Shown: one piece after another, positions 9,343 to 17,399 of the stretch
Numbering within the stretch: the stretch's first letter is position 1
Layout of the letters: the number at the start of each line of letters is the position of its first letter
Source of the DNA: Sinorhizobium psoraleae
GTDB taxonomy: Bacteria; Pseudomonadota; Alphaproteobacteria; Rhizobiales; Rhizobiaceae
Length of the DNA stretch: 64,000 nucleotides
Assembly (NCBI RefSeq): GCF_013283645.1
Contig: NZ_JABEKV010000002.1
Location: forward strand, 1,185,798 to 1,249,797
Direction of reading: 5' to 3'
Made by a program: the position numbers and the translations under genes
Notes under the pieces: generated by a model
The model's database searches: none
Told to the model about the DNA's origin: nothing
The model's input: only the letters and a program-made list of their open reading frames with translations

Positions 9343-10398
9343 TTAGCTTGGCGATTTCGTCGTCGCAAAGCCGCTTTCTCGATCGACCTCGACACGCGCG
9401 GACAAGCCGGGCACGAGCCGGCCGGCCAACGGATTGCTGGCAAACCGGATCTTCACCGGAACGCGCTGGACGACGCGAACGAAGTTTCCTGTTGCATTGT
9501 CTGCGGGGAGCAGGCTGAAGGCAGAGCCACTGCCGGGCGCAAAGCTGTCAACCACGCCTTCAAGCCTATCGTTCGGGTAGCCGTCGACGGTGATGCGGAC
9601 GCGCTGACCGGACCGGATATGTTCGAGCTGGGTTTCCTTGAAATTCGCCACGATCCACACAGAGTTGACCGGAACGATGTCGAGCAAGGAAGCCCCTGGC
9701 GCGACAAGCCGGCCGATGCGGACCTGGCGGTTGCCGACAACGCCGCCGACAGGCGCACGGACGACGGTGCTATCGAGATCGATTTGGGCCAGATCGCGCG
9801 CGGCCTGTGCCTGCGCCACGGCGGCAACGGCAGCTTCGCGCTGAGCGGCAAGGACGGCGATGCGTTGCTGCTGAGCCTCGACCGTTGCCGAGGCGGCCGC
9901 CACGCCCGCCTCGGCTCTCGATCGTGCCGCATCACTTTCATCGACGTGGGCCTGGCTGATTGTATTGCTGCGGATAAGCTCGCGGCGGCGGTCGTAGGCT
10001 TTGATCGCGAGGTTCATCTCGGCCACGGCGGAACGTCTCTGGGCCTCAGCCTGTCGAACGAGGGTATGCTGAAGCTCTGTCTCCGCATCGACATTGGTGA
10101 GGCGAGCTTGGGCAGCTTCGACATTGGCCACTGCTTGCGCAAGCCGCGCGCGGTAGTCTCGATCGTCGATCCGGAACAGGATGTCACCCGCCCGGACGGT
10201 TTGGTTGTCCTCGACCTCCACGGCCGTGACGTAGCCCGCTACCTTTGGGGCGAGCGAGGTCACGTCCCCGCGAACGTAAGCGTTATCTGTCGAGATTTCG
10301 CCGCTCGAGCGAGCCTGAGCCCATCCGGCAGCCACGACTATTACGGCGCCGAGGCACAGCAGCAAGCCGATGATCTTTTTCCTGTTGATCTGCGCCAC
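9343..10398 (-). CDS. HlyD/EmrA-type membrane fusion protein
   Basis: A 351-residue periplasmic adaptor anchored by one N-terminal membrane segment (IIGLLLCLGAVIVVAAGWAQ). The biotinyl-lipoyl hairpin halves are seen as STDNAYVRGDVTSLAPKVAG with VEVEDNQTVRAGDILFRID and, after a long coiled coil (~100-205), IDLDSTVVRAPVGGVVGNRQ. The beta-barrel follows with VNSVWIVANFKETQL. It should couple the MFS pump at 6347 to an outer-membrane channel. The start is GTG 10398 after a GGAGGG site. It is divergent from a TetR gene with an operator between them. Confidence 0.93.
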   Translation of the reverse strand: MAQINRKKIIGLLLCLGAVIVVAAGWAQARSSGEISTDNAYVRGDVTSLAPKVAGYVTAVEVEDNQTVRAGDILFRIDDRDYRARLAQAVANVEAAQARLTNVDAETELQHTLVRQAEAQRRSAVAEMNLAIKAYDRRRELIRSNTISQAHVDESDAARSRAEAGVAAASATVEAQQQRIAVLAAQREAAVAAVAQAQAARDLAQIDLDSTVVRAPVGGVVGNRQVRIGRLVAPGASLLDIVPVNSVWIVANFKETQLEHIRSGQRVRITVDGYPNDRLEGVVDSFAPGSGSAFSLLPADNATGNFVRVVQRVPVKIRFASNPLAGRLVPGLSARVEVDRESGFATTKSPS

Positions 10399-10417
10399 GA
10401 CGCCCTCCGGTAATGTG

Positions 10418-10452
10418 CGTTACCATTGACACATATGGTAACGGACGTTACC
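10418..10452. promoter_or_regulatory. TetR operator before efflux operon
   Basis: A perfect 9-bp inverted repeat CGTTACCAT (10418-10426) and ATGGTAACG (10435-10443) with an 8-bp spacer is followed by a third half-site CGTTACC at 10446-10452. The sites lie between the divergent HlyD and TetR genes, 19-48 bp from the HlyD start codon. Repression of both directions by the TetR protein at 10491 is inferred. Confidence 0.8.
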
Positions 10453-10490
10453 AGTCAAGAGGGTGGATTTTGATGAGAGGCTAGAAGGCC

Positions 10491-11129
10491 GTGGTTGCAG
10501 CAAAGTCAGGGCGTACGAAACGTCGCCGAGAGATCCTTCTTCAAGCGGCCGCCGAGGTCTTTTTCGAACAAGGTTACGCGGCGACAAGCATCGACGCGAT
10601 CATCGAGCGTGCCGGCGGATCGAAGCGCAACATCTACAATGAGTTCGGCAACAAGGAGGGCCTGTTCGCGGCCATCGTCGCCGAAAACGCAGACAAGGTG
10701 CTGTCGACCTTGGCAATCGAGGAAATCGAAGGGCACGACCTGGAGGAGACGTTGACAGCGTTTGGTCGGCGTCTCATGGAGCTTTACAAATCGCCAACCT
10801 TGATCGGCATCTACCGAATTGCCATCACCGAGACCAATCGCTTCCCTGATCTCGTAAAGTCGTTCCATGAACAGGGACCGGGCCGGGCCACGTCCCGGCT
10901 CGCCGAGGTCCTTGAAGTCGCCAGGCAACGAGGAGAAATTCGGACGGCTGATTGCCTCCGCGTGGCCGGGCACTTTGTAGGCATGATCCGCGACAATCTT
11001 CTTCAGGTCATTCTTGGAATCCGCCCGTCGCCGTCAGACGAGGAATCGCGGGTGGCAGTCGCTTCCGCCGTAGAGATCTTTTTGAACGGTGTTCGACCAA
11101 GGCAGGACAAGCAGACTGACCGCCCGTGA
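10491..11129 (+). CDS. TetR/AcrR family transcriptional regulator
   Basis: A 212-residue TetR-type repressor with the DNA-binding domain in residues ~10-58 (RRREILLQAAAEVFFEQGYA, then ATSIDAIIERAGGSKRNIYN and EFGNKEGLF). The C-terminal part resembles the AcrR/TetR_C group of efflux regulators with LEETLTAFGRRLMEL and ITETNRFPDLVKSFHEQGP. The start is GTG 10491; weak ribosome sites GAGAGG and AGAAGG precede it. Divergent from the HlyD-cyclase-MFS operon, with a strong inverted repeat between, so it is the probable local repressor of the pump and of itself. Confidence 0.9.
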   Translation: MVAAKSGRTKRRREILLQAAAEVFFEQGYAATSIDAIIERAGGSKRNIYNEFGNKEGLFAAIVAENADKVLSTLAIEEIEGHDLEETLTAFGRRLMELYKSPTLIGIYRIAITETNRFPDLVKSFHEQGPGRATSRLAEVLEVARQRGEIRTADCLRVAGHFVGMIRDNLLQVILGIRPSPSDEESRVAVASAVEIFLNGVRPRQDKQTDRP

Positions 11130-11331
11130 GGGATGTGATTCGAAAGAAGCCTTCTGCGCAGCCCGCGACAGCCTAGCTGCCAAGAATAGGGCCATAGCTC
11201 GAGGCGCCGAACTGCTGCGCTCGACTTACCGCTTCTTCGGATTTGGCAGCACCCGGAGATTAGGATTATATTCATATCCACAGAGCAGTTCGGGCGCCAG
11301 CCGCTGGCTTCGACGCCCTTGGGAGGACGGG

Positions 11332-11895
11332 ATGGATCAGCTTTCGCTCGGCTTCGATACAAGGACGGCACCGGTCGCCACCGATCTCCTCTATTTTGCG
11401 GTTCTGCCGGAGCCGGCTGCGGCAGAACGCCTGGTCGAGGCCGGCCGCCGGCTGAAGAAGAAATATGGCCTGTCCGGCCGGCTCTACCCGCCGGAGCGGC
11501 TTCACGTTTCACTTGTCGGTCTCGGTCGCTTCAGCGGCCTGCCGGAGGTTGCCGTTTCGGCCGCTTGCCGCATCGGCAACAGGATCTCGGCATCGCCGTT
11601 TGACGTGACGTTCGACCGGGCGGCAAGCTTCCGGACAGGAAGCAGTCGCGCGCTCGTCATGAGGTGTCGCGAAGGCGCTGGTGCGCTTCAGGCCATTCAC
11701 AGGCAGATCATCGGCTCGCTGGATTGCTCCAGCCGACCGTTCGAGCCGCATCTGACCTTGTTCTATGACGACTACGCCGTACCGGAGGTCCACCTCGAGC
11801 CCGTCACCTGGACGGTGCGCGATATCGTCCTCGTGCACAGTCTTTATGGCCGAGGCCGTCACCGTCATCTTCGCCGTTGGCCGCTCGCCGCCTGA
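11332..11895 (+). CDS. 2'-5' RNA ligase / 2H phosphoesterase family protein
   Basis: A 187-residue protein of the 2H phosphoesterase superfamily, which acts on 2',3'-cyclic phosphodiesters in RNA or nucleotides. Both hallmark motifs are present: HVS at 58-60 (ERLHVSLVGLG) and HLT at 140-142 (FEPHLTLFYDD). ATG 11332 follows a GGGAGGA ribosome site; the frame is open upstream but lacks a conserved sequence. Length matches ThpR-type enzymes (about 180 aa). The true substrate in rhizobia is not known. It is followed 111 bp downstream by the M14-like gene. Confidence 0.85.
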   Translation: MDQLSLGFDTRTAPVATDLLYFAVLPEPAAAERLVEAGRRLKKKYGLSGRLYPPERLHVSLVGLGRFSGLPEVAVSAACRIGNRISASPFDVTFDRAASFRTGSSRALVMRCREGAGALQAIHRQIIGSLDCSSRPFEPHLTLFYDDYAVPEVHLEPVTWTVRDIVLVHSLYGRGRHRHLRRWPLAA

Positions 11896-12006
11896 TCTGC
11901 GGCGCGCGTCAAGGTCTGCTCGCCATCCTGGCTTGCACGGCAGGCCCCGGCAGCACATAAGCACATCCGGTAGGGGCGTCGCCCCAAATCTTGAGGACGA
12001 GGCAAA

Positions 12007-13068
12007 GTGGAAATTTCGGAAATCATCATCGCCGGCGACACGCCGGGCGTCGAATGGCGGCTGCCGGTCTTCCGGTTCAAGGGCAGCAGGCCCGAAGCCC
12101 CCCGGGTCTATATCCAGGCGGCGCTTCACGCCAACGAACTGCCGGGCACGGTGCTCTCGCATTTCCTCCTGGAGAAGCTGCGCCAGGCGAATTCCGACGG
12201 CGCGATCCTCGGCGATATCACCGTCGTTCCGCAAGCAAACCCGATCGGTTCGGCGCAATCGCATTTCGGCGAACTGCAAGGTCGCTTCGATCTCGGCTCC
12301 CGCACCAACTTCAACCGCGATTTCCCGCTGATTTCCCTCGGCGGGCGGGACAAGCTGCTCGATGACCTCGACCGCCACTCGGCAATGGACAGGCTGAAGC
12401 GGCATCTGCTCCATATGGCACTCGGCGCCGACTTGGTGCTCGACCTCCATTGCGATGATGAAGGGCTGCAATACGCCTATATCGACGAGGCTTTCTGGCC
12501 AGAAGCGGCAGATCTTGCCACCGCCCTCGACATGAAGGCCGTGTTTCTCTCCGACGGAGAAAGCTCCGCTTTCGAGGAGGCTGTGTGCCATGCCTGGAAA
12601 AACGAGACCGAGGGCCGGAAGAAGACGGCCCTGCCCGGCAGGCTTTCCGTGACGGTGGAGCTGCGCGGCACGCGCGACGTCTATCCGGAAACTGCCCGGA
12701 AGGATGCCGAAGGCGTGTGGCAGTTTCTCCTCGGGCGAGGCGTCATCGCCGGCGCGCGCACTGATCTTCCGGCCTTCGCCGGCAAGGTCGCGCCGCTCGA
12801 CAACATCGAGATCATCCGCGCGCCCGAAGCCGGCGCGATCCTGTTCCACCGCGATATCGGAGAAAGCGTGAAGGCGGGAGACCTGGTCGCAACGATCATT
12901 GCCAGACCCGGGATGCCGGACGGCGCGGTCGAGGTAAGAGCGCCCCAGAACGGCCTTGTCGTCACCCGCGTCTCGGCGCGTTTCGCACGCCGCCGGTCCG
13001 ACCTCATGAAGATCGCCTGCGGGCAACCGTCGGGCGCGGCTCGCAAGCCCGGTACGCTGGAAGCCTAA
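12007..13068 (+). CDS. Succinylglutamate desuccinylase/aspartoacylase family protein
   Basis: A 353-residue M14-like zinc amidohydrolase. Putative zinc ligands are His41 and Glu44 in ALHANELPG and His148 in LVLDLHCDDEG; the substrate-carboxylate motif NFNRDF is at 102-107; a catalytic Glu is expected in VTVELRG. The C-terminal ~80 residues form the beta domain of this family with FHRDIGESVKAGDLVATI. Enzymes of the family remove acyl groups from N-acyl amino acids (aspartoacylase, AstE, DoeB). Start GTG 12007. It is convergent with an Lrp-type regulator and close to the aminotransferase tatA, which suggests amino-acid metabolism; the substrate is not known. Confidence 0.85.
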   Translation: MEISEIIIAGDTPGVEWRLPVFRFKGSRPEAPRVYIQAALHANELPGTVLSHFLLEKLRQANSDGAILGDITVVPQANPIGSAQSHFGELQGRFDLGSRTNFNRDFPLISLGGRDKLLDDLDRHSAMDRLKRHLLHMALGADLVLDLHCDDEGLQYAYIDEAFWPEAADLATALDMKAVFLSDGESSAFEEAVCHAWKNETEGRKKTALPGRLSVTVELRGTRDVYPETARKDAEGVWQFLLGRGVIAGARTDLPAFAGKVAPLDNIEIIRAPEAGAILFHRDIGESVKAGDLVATIIARPGMPDGAVEVRAPQNGLVVTRVSARFARRRSDLMKIACGQPSGAARKPGTLEA

Positions 13069-13070
13069 GG

Positions 13071-13109
13071 GCAATTCCAGGAGAAGTGCGCGACGTTTTT
13101 CCTCGCATC
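13071..13109. repeat. Short intergenic palindromic-type repeat
   Basis: The stretch GCAATTCCAGGAGAAGTGCG followed by CGACGTTTTTCCTCGCATCA lies between convergent genes. On the minus strand it resembles the rhizobial intergenic motif that ends in CTCCTGGAATTGC; a related tail (CGTTCCTGGAATTTGCTTG) is at 33195-33215. It also shares the GGAGAAGTG and CCxCGCAT words with the element at 29740. Confidence 0.5.
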
Positions 13110-13575
13110 ACACGGCGGCGGTCTTTATTTTCGGACTATCGAGCAGGATCGTCGAACGAAGCGTCTTGATTTCGGCGATCTGCTCGAACTCGCTCCAGAG
13201 CAGGCGCTTGTAGTCCGCGACGTCCCGCACGGCGATCTTCAGCAGAAAATCGAAGTCGCCGGCAACCGTGTGGCATTCGACCACTTCCGGCATCCGCGAG
13301 ACCAGTTCGATGAAACGCTGTCCCACCTTGCTGGCGGTGCGCTCCAGCGTCACTTCGACGAATGCCTGGAAGCCGATGCCGGCGGCCTTGGGATCGATCA
13401 CGACCGTCTGGCGGATGATGCCCGCAGCATAGAGACGCGCCAGCCGCCGTGACAATGGTGCCGGCGAGAGGCCGACCCTTTCCGCCAGTTCGTTGTTGCT
13501 TCTCGATGCGTCCTCGACGAGCAGGCGGATAATCCGCCGATCGATCGCATCCAGCTCCGTTTTTCCGCGATCCAT
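13108..13575 (-). CDS. Lrp/AsnC family transcriptional regulator
   Basis: A 155-residue leucine-responsive-type regulator. The N-terminal winged HTH is ELDAIDRRIIRLLVEDASRS then NNELAERVGLSPAPLSRRLA; the C-terminal RAM/AsnC ligand domain contains VVECHTVAGDFDFLLKIAV and IKTLRSTILL. ATG 13575 is preferred over the in-frame TTG two codons upstream. Lrp-type proteins bind amino acids and control amino-acid metabolism. It is divergent from tatA (220 bp away) and convergent with the M14-like gene, so it may respond to an aromatic amino acid and regulate tatA. That link is inferred from position only. Confidence 0.9.
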   Translation of the reverse strand: MDRGKTELDAIDRRIIRLLVEDASRSNNELAERVGLSPAPLSRRLARLYAAGIIRQTVVIDPKAAGIGFQAFVEVTLERTASKVGQRFIELVSRMPEVVECHTVAGDFDFLLKIAVRDVADYKRLLWSEFEQIAEIKTLRSTILLDSPKIKTAAV

Positions 13576-13794
13576 CGCCAATTCGCCCCAACCACAGAGT
13601 TACGCAATCTTGAAGAGGGATTTTCCGCCTTCACGCAAAAACCTGCAAGCGATCTCTGTAGAAGGAGCAAATATAGCATCGAATTTGCTTCAAGACCATT
13701 TTATAGAGAGAACCAACAGGCCGCTCATGCGGCTTGCCTTTCCGCCTGCCTAAAACAACTATCTCCCGATCGTTAGAACCAGAGGGAATTTGGC

Positions 13795-14964
13795 ATGTTC
13801 GATGCTCTCGCCCGTCAACCCGACGACCCGTTGCTGGCCCTGATCGGCCTCTTCCGAAGGGACGATCGCCCCGGCAAGGTGGACCTTGGTGTCGGCGTCT
13901 ATCGTGACGAAACCGGCCATACGCCGATCTTCCGGGCCGTGAAGGCAGCGGAGAAGCGGCTATTGGAAACACAGGACACCAAGGCCTATGTCGGGCCCGA
14001 GGGGGATGCCCTCTTCCTCGATCATCTCTGGACACTCGTCGGCGGCGACACGGTGGAACGGAGCCATATCGCAAGCGTGCAGACGCCTGGCGGCTCGGGC
14101 GCATTGCGGCTCGCGGCCGACCTCATCCACCGCCTGGGCGGCAAACGGATCTGGTTGGGCCTGCCGAGCTGGCCAAACCACGCGGCCATCTTCAAGGCGG
14201 CGGGTCTCGAAACGGCAACATACGACTTCTTCGACATTCCCACGCAGACGGTGCTCTTCGACAATCTCGTCAGTGCGCTTGAGGGCGCGGCGGCCGGCGA
14301 CGCCGTCCTGCTGCATGCAAGCTGCCATAACCCGACCGGCGGAGCGCTGAGCGAGGCGCAATGGCTGGAGATTGCCGCAATCGTCGCGCAGCGGGGTCTC
14401 CTGCCGCTGGTCGATCTCGCCTACCAGGGTTTCGGCCGCGGCCTCAATCAGGACGTGGCCGGCCTCCGGCATCTCATGGACGTCGTTCCGGAGGCGCTCA
14501 TTGCCGTTTCCTGCTCGAAATCCTTCGGGCTCTACCGCGAACGCACCGGCGCCATCTATGCACGCACCGCCTCGCCGGCCTCCGCCGACACGGTGCGGTC
14601 CAATCTCGCCGGGCTTGCCCGCACGAGCTATTCCATGCCGCCAGACCATGGCGCGGCCGTGGTGCGCACAATTCTGGCCGACGACGACCTCGCCCGCGAC
14701 TGGGCGGAGGAACTCGAGGCGATGCGCCTGCGCATGACGGGCATCCGCCGGGCGCTTGCCGAAGGGCTCAGAACGCGCTGGCAGGCGCTGGGCGCAATCG
14801 CCGACCAAGAAGGCATGTTCTCGATGCTGCCGCTCTCGGAAGCGGAAGTCATGCGGCTGAGAAGCGAGCACGGCATCTACATGCCGACGTCGGGCCGCAT
14901 CAATATCGCCGGGCTGAAGACGGCGGAGGTCGCCGGCGTCGTCCACAATTTCACGAGCCTCTGA
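13795..14964 (+). CDS. tatA: Aromatic amino acid aminotransferase
   Basis: A 389-residue PLP enzyme of aminotransferase class I (aspartate/aromatic type), reading closely like the characterised S. meliloti TatA, which transaminates tyrosine and phenylalanine (and aspartate weakly). Features: MFDALARQPDDPLLALIGLF at the N-terminus, KVDLGVGVYRDETG, the PLP-contact HASCHNPTGG, and the Schiff-base lysine in SCSKSFGLYRERTG. The gene is full length; no truncation seen. It sits downstream of a divergent Lrp regulator and 16 bp before a YitT-type membrane gene, possibly in one operon. Confidence 0.95.
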   Translation: MFDALARQPDDPLLALIGLFRRDDRPGKVDLGVGVYRDETGHTPIFRAVKAAEKRLLETQDTKAYVGPEGDALFLDHLWTLVGGDTVERSHIASVQTPGGSGALRLAADLIHRLGGKRIWLGLPSWPNHAAIFKAAGLETATYDFFDIPTQTVLFDNLVSALEGAAAGDAVLLHASCHNPTGGALSEAQWLEIAAIVAQRGLLPLVDLAYQGFGRGLNQDVAGLRHLMDVVPEALIAVSCSKSFGLYRERTGAIYARTASPASADTVRSNLAGLARTSYSMPPDHGAAVVRTILADDDLARDWAEELEAMRLRMTGIRRALAEGLRTRWQALGAIADQEGMFSMLPLSEAEVMRLRSEHGIYMPTSGRINIAGLKTAEVAGVVHNFTSL

Positions 14965-14980
14965 CGGAGCCGGCGGAGAA

Positions 14981-15613
14981 ATGAAGGTCGAGGGAGAGGT
15001 CGGCATCGACGCGCCAGTGGAACGTCACAGGCTCTATGAGGATGGGCTCGCGATCGTCACCGGCACGCTGATCGTTTCGCTGGGCGTCGTGATCTACAGC
15101 AAGGCGGTGCTTCTGACCGGCAGTACCGCCGGCCTCGCCCTGCTGCTGCAATACGCAACTGGAGCCGGGTTCTGGCTGGTCTTCTCGCTCGTTAACCTGC
15201 CCTTCTACGTTCTTGCCGTCCGGCGGCTTGGCTGGCCGTTCGCGTTGCGCACCTTTCTCGCCGTCAGCCTCGTCTCGCTCTTTTCCCGGCTGACGGCTCA
15301 GTGGGTGGAGTTCGCGCGGATCGATCCGGTCTACGCCGCCGTTGTCGGCGGCGGGTTGATGGGCATGGGGTTACTCGTTCTCTTCCGCCACCGCACCGGT
15401 CTCGGTGGCATCAATATCCTGGCGATCTACCTGCAGGAGAAGTGGGGAATCCGCGCCGGCTATTTCCAGTTTGCCCTCGATCTGTCGATCCTTGCGGCCG
15501 CTGTCTTCGTGCTGCCGCCGGCCAACCTCCTGCTCTCGATCATCGGTGCTGCCGTCGTCAACATGATACTCGCGATCAACCACAAGCCCGGGCGCTACGC
15601 CGGAGTGACCTGA
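14981..15613 (+). CDS. YitT family (DUF161) membrane protein
   Basis: A 210-residue integral membrane protein with five to six hydrophobic segments: ~24-44, ~52-82, ~85-102, ~113-130, ~155-172 and ~175-195. The conserved glycine-rich motifs of the YitT/YczE family are present, e.g. TGSTAGLALLLQYATGAGFW and FRHRTGLGGINILAIYLQEK. Function of the family is unsettled. ATG 14981 has a CGGAGA site and follows tatA by 16 bp, so co-transcription is likely; a transport role linked to aromatic amino acids would be speculation. Confidence 0.85.
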   Translation: MKVEGEVGIDAPVERHRLYEDGLAIVTGTLIVSLGVVIYSKAVLLTGSTAGLALLLQYATGAGFWLVFSLVNLPFYVLAVRRLGWPFALRTFLAVSLVSLFSRLTAQWVEFARIDPVYAAVVGGGLMGMGLLVLFRHRTGLGGINILAIYLQEKWGIRAGYFQFALDLSILAAAVFVLPPANLLLSIIGAAVVNMILAINHKPGRYAGVT

Positions 15614-15679
15614 AGCTCGGCGGCTTTTCTCGCAAAGCGTGTCGGGCTATGTGTCTGGCCGATAACGCTGGAGTTGGCA

Positions 15680-16030
15680 ATGACGGTTACGATCTACGGC
15701 ATCAAGAACTGCGATACGATGAAGAAGGCACGCAGCTGGCTCGAAGGCCGCGGCGTCGCCTACAGGTTCCACGACTACAAGGCCGAGGGAATCGATCGTG
15801 CGCATCTCAGGCGCTGGTGCGACGAATTCGGTTGGGAGACGGTGCTCAATCGGTCGGGCACGACCTTCCGCAATCTACCGGAGGCAGACAAGCAGGACAT
15901 GACGGCGGAAAAGGCCATTGCGCTGATGCTGACGCAGCCGTCGATGATCAAGCGCCCGGTGCTCGATACCGATGGCAAACTGTTGATCGGTTTCAAGCCG
16001 GAACTCTACGAAGCTCGCTTCGGCGCTTAA
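15680..16030 (+). CDS. ArsC/Spx-family reductase-like protein (YffB type)
   Basis: A 116-residue thioredoxin-fold protein of the ArsC/Spx superfamily, YffB branch. The active-site region is IYGIKNCDTMKKARSWL with a single Cys (no CxxC), followed by YRFHDYKAEG; the C-terminal part has LNRSGTTFRNLPEADK and MIKRPVLDTDGKLLIGFKPE, all typical. ATG 15680 (GGAG upstream) is chosen; a TTG two codons earlier is possible. The YffB group is thought to be a glutathione-dependent thiol reductase rather than an arsenate reductase. Followed 10 bp later by ybaK. Confidence 0.88.
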   Translation: MTVTIYGIKNCDTMKKARSWLEGRGVAYRFHDYKAEGIDRAHLRRWCDEFGWETVLNRSGTTFRNLPEADKQDMTAEKAIALMLTQPSMIKRPVLDTDGKLLIGFKPELYEARFGA

Positions 16031-16040
16031 GAGGTACGCC

Positions 16041-16514
16041 ATGTCCAAGACGACCCGCGCCACTCAGACGCTCGCAAAAGCCGGCGTTTCGTTCACCGTG
16101 CACAGCTACGACTACGATCCCGGTGCCGAGCGCGTCGGCCTTCATGCGGCCGAGGCGCTTGGAGAGGATCCTTCCCGTGTGCTGAAGACGCTGATGGCAG
16201 AAGTGGACGGCAAGCCGGTCTGCTGCATCGTGCCTTCCGACAGGGAAGTCAGCATGAAAAAACTGGCAGCCGCTTTCGGCGGCAAGTCGGCGAATATGAT
16301 GAAGCCCGCCGAGGCCGAGCGTTTGACCGGTTATCATGTTGGCGGCATCAGTCCCTTCGGCCAGAGAAAGAGCGTTCCGACCGCGATCGAGGAAGCAGCG
16401 CTTGGCGAAGCGCTGGTCTACATCAACGGCGGCCAGCGGGGGCTGCAGGTGCGGCTTGCACCGACGGACGCGCGGGCGGCGCTGAAGACGATCGTCGCTC
16501 CTTTGATTGCCTGA
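16041..16514 (+). CDS. ybaK: Cys-tRNA(Pro)/Cys-tRNA(Cys) deacylase YbaK
   Basis: A 157-residue trans-editing deacylase of the YbaK/ProX superfamily that hydrolyses Cys mischarged on tRNA(Pro). Family marks: FTVHSYDYDPGAERVGLHAA, EDPSRVLKTLMAEVDG, the lysine-containing SDREVSMKKLAAAFGGKSA, and GYHVGGISPFGQRKSVPT with YINGGQRGLQV near the end. Length matches E. coli YbaK (159 aa). Closely follows the YffB-like gene, a pairing that suggests one transcript. Confidence 0.92.
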   Translation: MSKTTRATQTLAKAGVSFTVHSYDYDPGAERVGLHAAEALGEDPSRVLKTLMAEVDGKPVCCIVPSDREVSMKKLAAAFGGKSANMMKPAEAERLTGYHVGGISPFGQRKSVPTAIEEAALGEALVYINGGQRGLQVRLAPTDARAALKTIVAPLIA

Positions 16515-16518
16515 CATA

Positions 16519-16575
16519 GATGCAACTGCATACATCTTGACGGATCCAGCGGGGCATTATATATGCAATTGCATC
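16519..16575. promoter_or_regulatory. Twin palindromes ATGCAAYTGCAT before GST gene
   Basis: Two 12-bp palindromic sites, ATGCAACTGCAT at 16520-16531 and the perfect ATGCAATTGCAT at 16563-16574, are flanked so that the whole 17-bp units are inverted copies of one another (GATGCAACTGCATACAT and ATATATGCAATTGCATC). Centres are 43 bp apart, four helical turns. They lie in the 87-bp gap before the glutathione transferase gene. This looks like the operator of a dimeric regulator, for example MarR-type; the regulator is not adjacent. Confidence 0.7.
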
Positions 16576-16601
16576 TACATGACTCAGCAGGGAGATTATC
16601 G

Positions 16602-17288
16602 ATGACCGCGCCACTGACCCTGATCAGCCACCACCTCTGCCCCTATGTTCAGCGCGCCGCGATCGCGCTCTCCGAAAAAGGCGTACCGTTCGAACGTGTC
16701 TATATCGATCTCGCCGACAAGCCCGACTGGGTTCTGAAAATCTCGCCGCTCGGCAAGGTCCCGCTTCTCCGAATTCCCCAGGATGGGAGTGAGGCGATCC
16801 TCTTCGAAAGCTCGGTTATCTGCGAATATCTGGAAGAGACCCAGCCAGGACCGAAACTGCACCCGGCCGACCCGCTGACACGGGCGCGCCATCGCGGCTG
16901 GATGGAGTTCGGCTCGGCCATTCTTTCCGATCTCTGGGTCTATGAAACCACCCAGGACACCGAGACGCTGGAAGCCAAACGAGGCGTGCTCAAGGCTAAA
17001 TTCGCGACGATCGAGGCAGAACTCGGCGACGGCCCATTTTTTGCGGGCCCCAATTTCAGTCTGGTCGATGCCGTTTTCGCGCCGATCTTCCGCTATTTCG
17101 ATGTGTTCGACACGATATCGGACATGGGCATCTTCGACGGACTGCCGCGCGTCGCCGCGTGGAGAAAGGCACTTGCCGCACGGGCAAGCGTGAAGGCCGC
17201 GGTGACCGCCGACTATCCGCAGCGGCTGATGGAGTTCCTCAGGAAGCACGAAGCGGCGCTTCTCCGGTCCGGACGCACCGCCGCGTGA
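16602..17288 (+). CDS. Glutathione S-transferase family protein
   Basis: A 228-residue soluble GST. The thioredoxin-like N-terminal domain has HHLCPYVQRAAIALSEKGVP with Cys13 as the probable catalytic residue (omega/lambda-like CPYxQR rather than a Tyr/Ser enzyme), the cis-Pro loop GKVPLLRI and the glutathione gamma-Glu motif LFESSVICEYLEE. The helical C-terminal domain has FAGPNFSLVDAVFAPIFRY. ATG 16602 with a GGGAG site is chosen; the frame opens 13 codons earlier within the upstream palindrome. Cys-type GSTs usually act as thiol transferases or dehydroascorbate reductases. Confidence 0.9.
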   Translation: MTAPLTLISHHLCPYVQRAAIALSEKGVPFERVYIDLADKPDWVLKISPLGKVPLLRIPQDGSEAILFESSVICEYLEETQPGPKLHPADPLTRARHRGWMEFGSAILSDLWVYETTQDTETLEAKRGVLKAKFATIEAELGDGPFFAGPNFSLVDAVFAPIFRYFDVFDTISDMGIFDGLPRVAAWRKALAARASVKAAVTADYPQRLMEFLRKHEAALLRSGRTAA

Positions 17289-17297
17289 CGCGGCGAT

Positions 17298-17399
17298 CAC
17301 AGCGCCGCGCGTCTTTTCAGGCGCGCAAATGATGCTGTAGCACTTTGAACTGCTGCATGTTTTATCCTTAAATCGGCTACGGCCAAGAAAACATGCAGT
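17298..17399 (+). repeat. RIME-type intergenic element, copy A
   Basis: First of four long copies of a ~105-bp element made of two adjacent palindromes, as described for RIME1 of Sinorhizobium. The first palindrome is degenerate here (ACAGCGCCGCGCGTC to GATGCTGTAG). The second begins CACTTTGAACTGCTGCATG and ends AACATGCAGTG. Flanking sequence up to 17568 shows no gene or clear signal. Confidence 0.8.

Noticed and set aside
12007..13068. Assignment of the M14-like gene as doeB of ectoine degradation
   Set aside because: DoeB belongs to the same family and is also found near an Lrp-type regulator, but doeA and the ectoine transport genes are absent here.
11509..13074. Minus-strand open frame of 521 codons opposite the 2H and M14-like genes
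   Set aside because: Spans two genes that carry catalytic motifs in the right frames; the antisense product has none.
13960..15006. Minus-strand open frame of 348 codons opposite tatA
   Set aside because: tatA is certain; the antisense frame is a composition effect.
15680..16030. Arsenate reductase
   Set aside because: The sequence belongs to the YffB branch and no ars genes are nearby.
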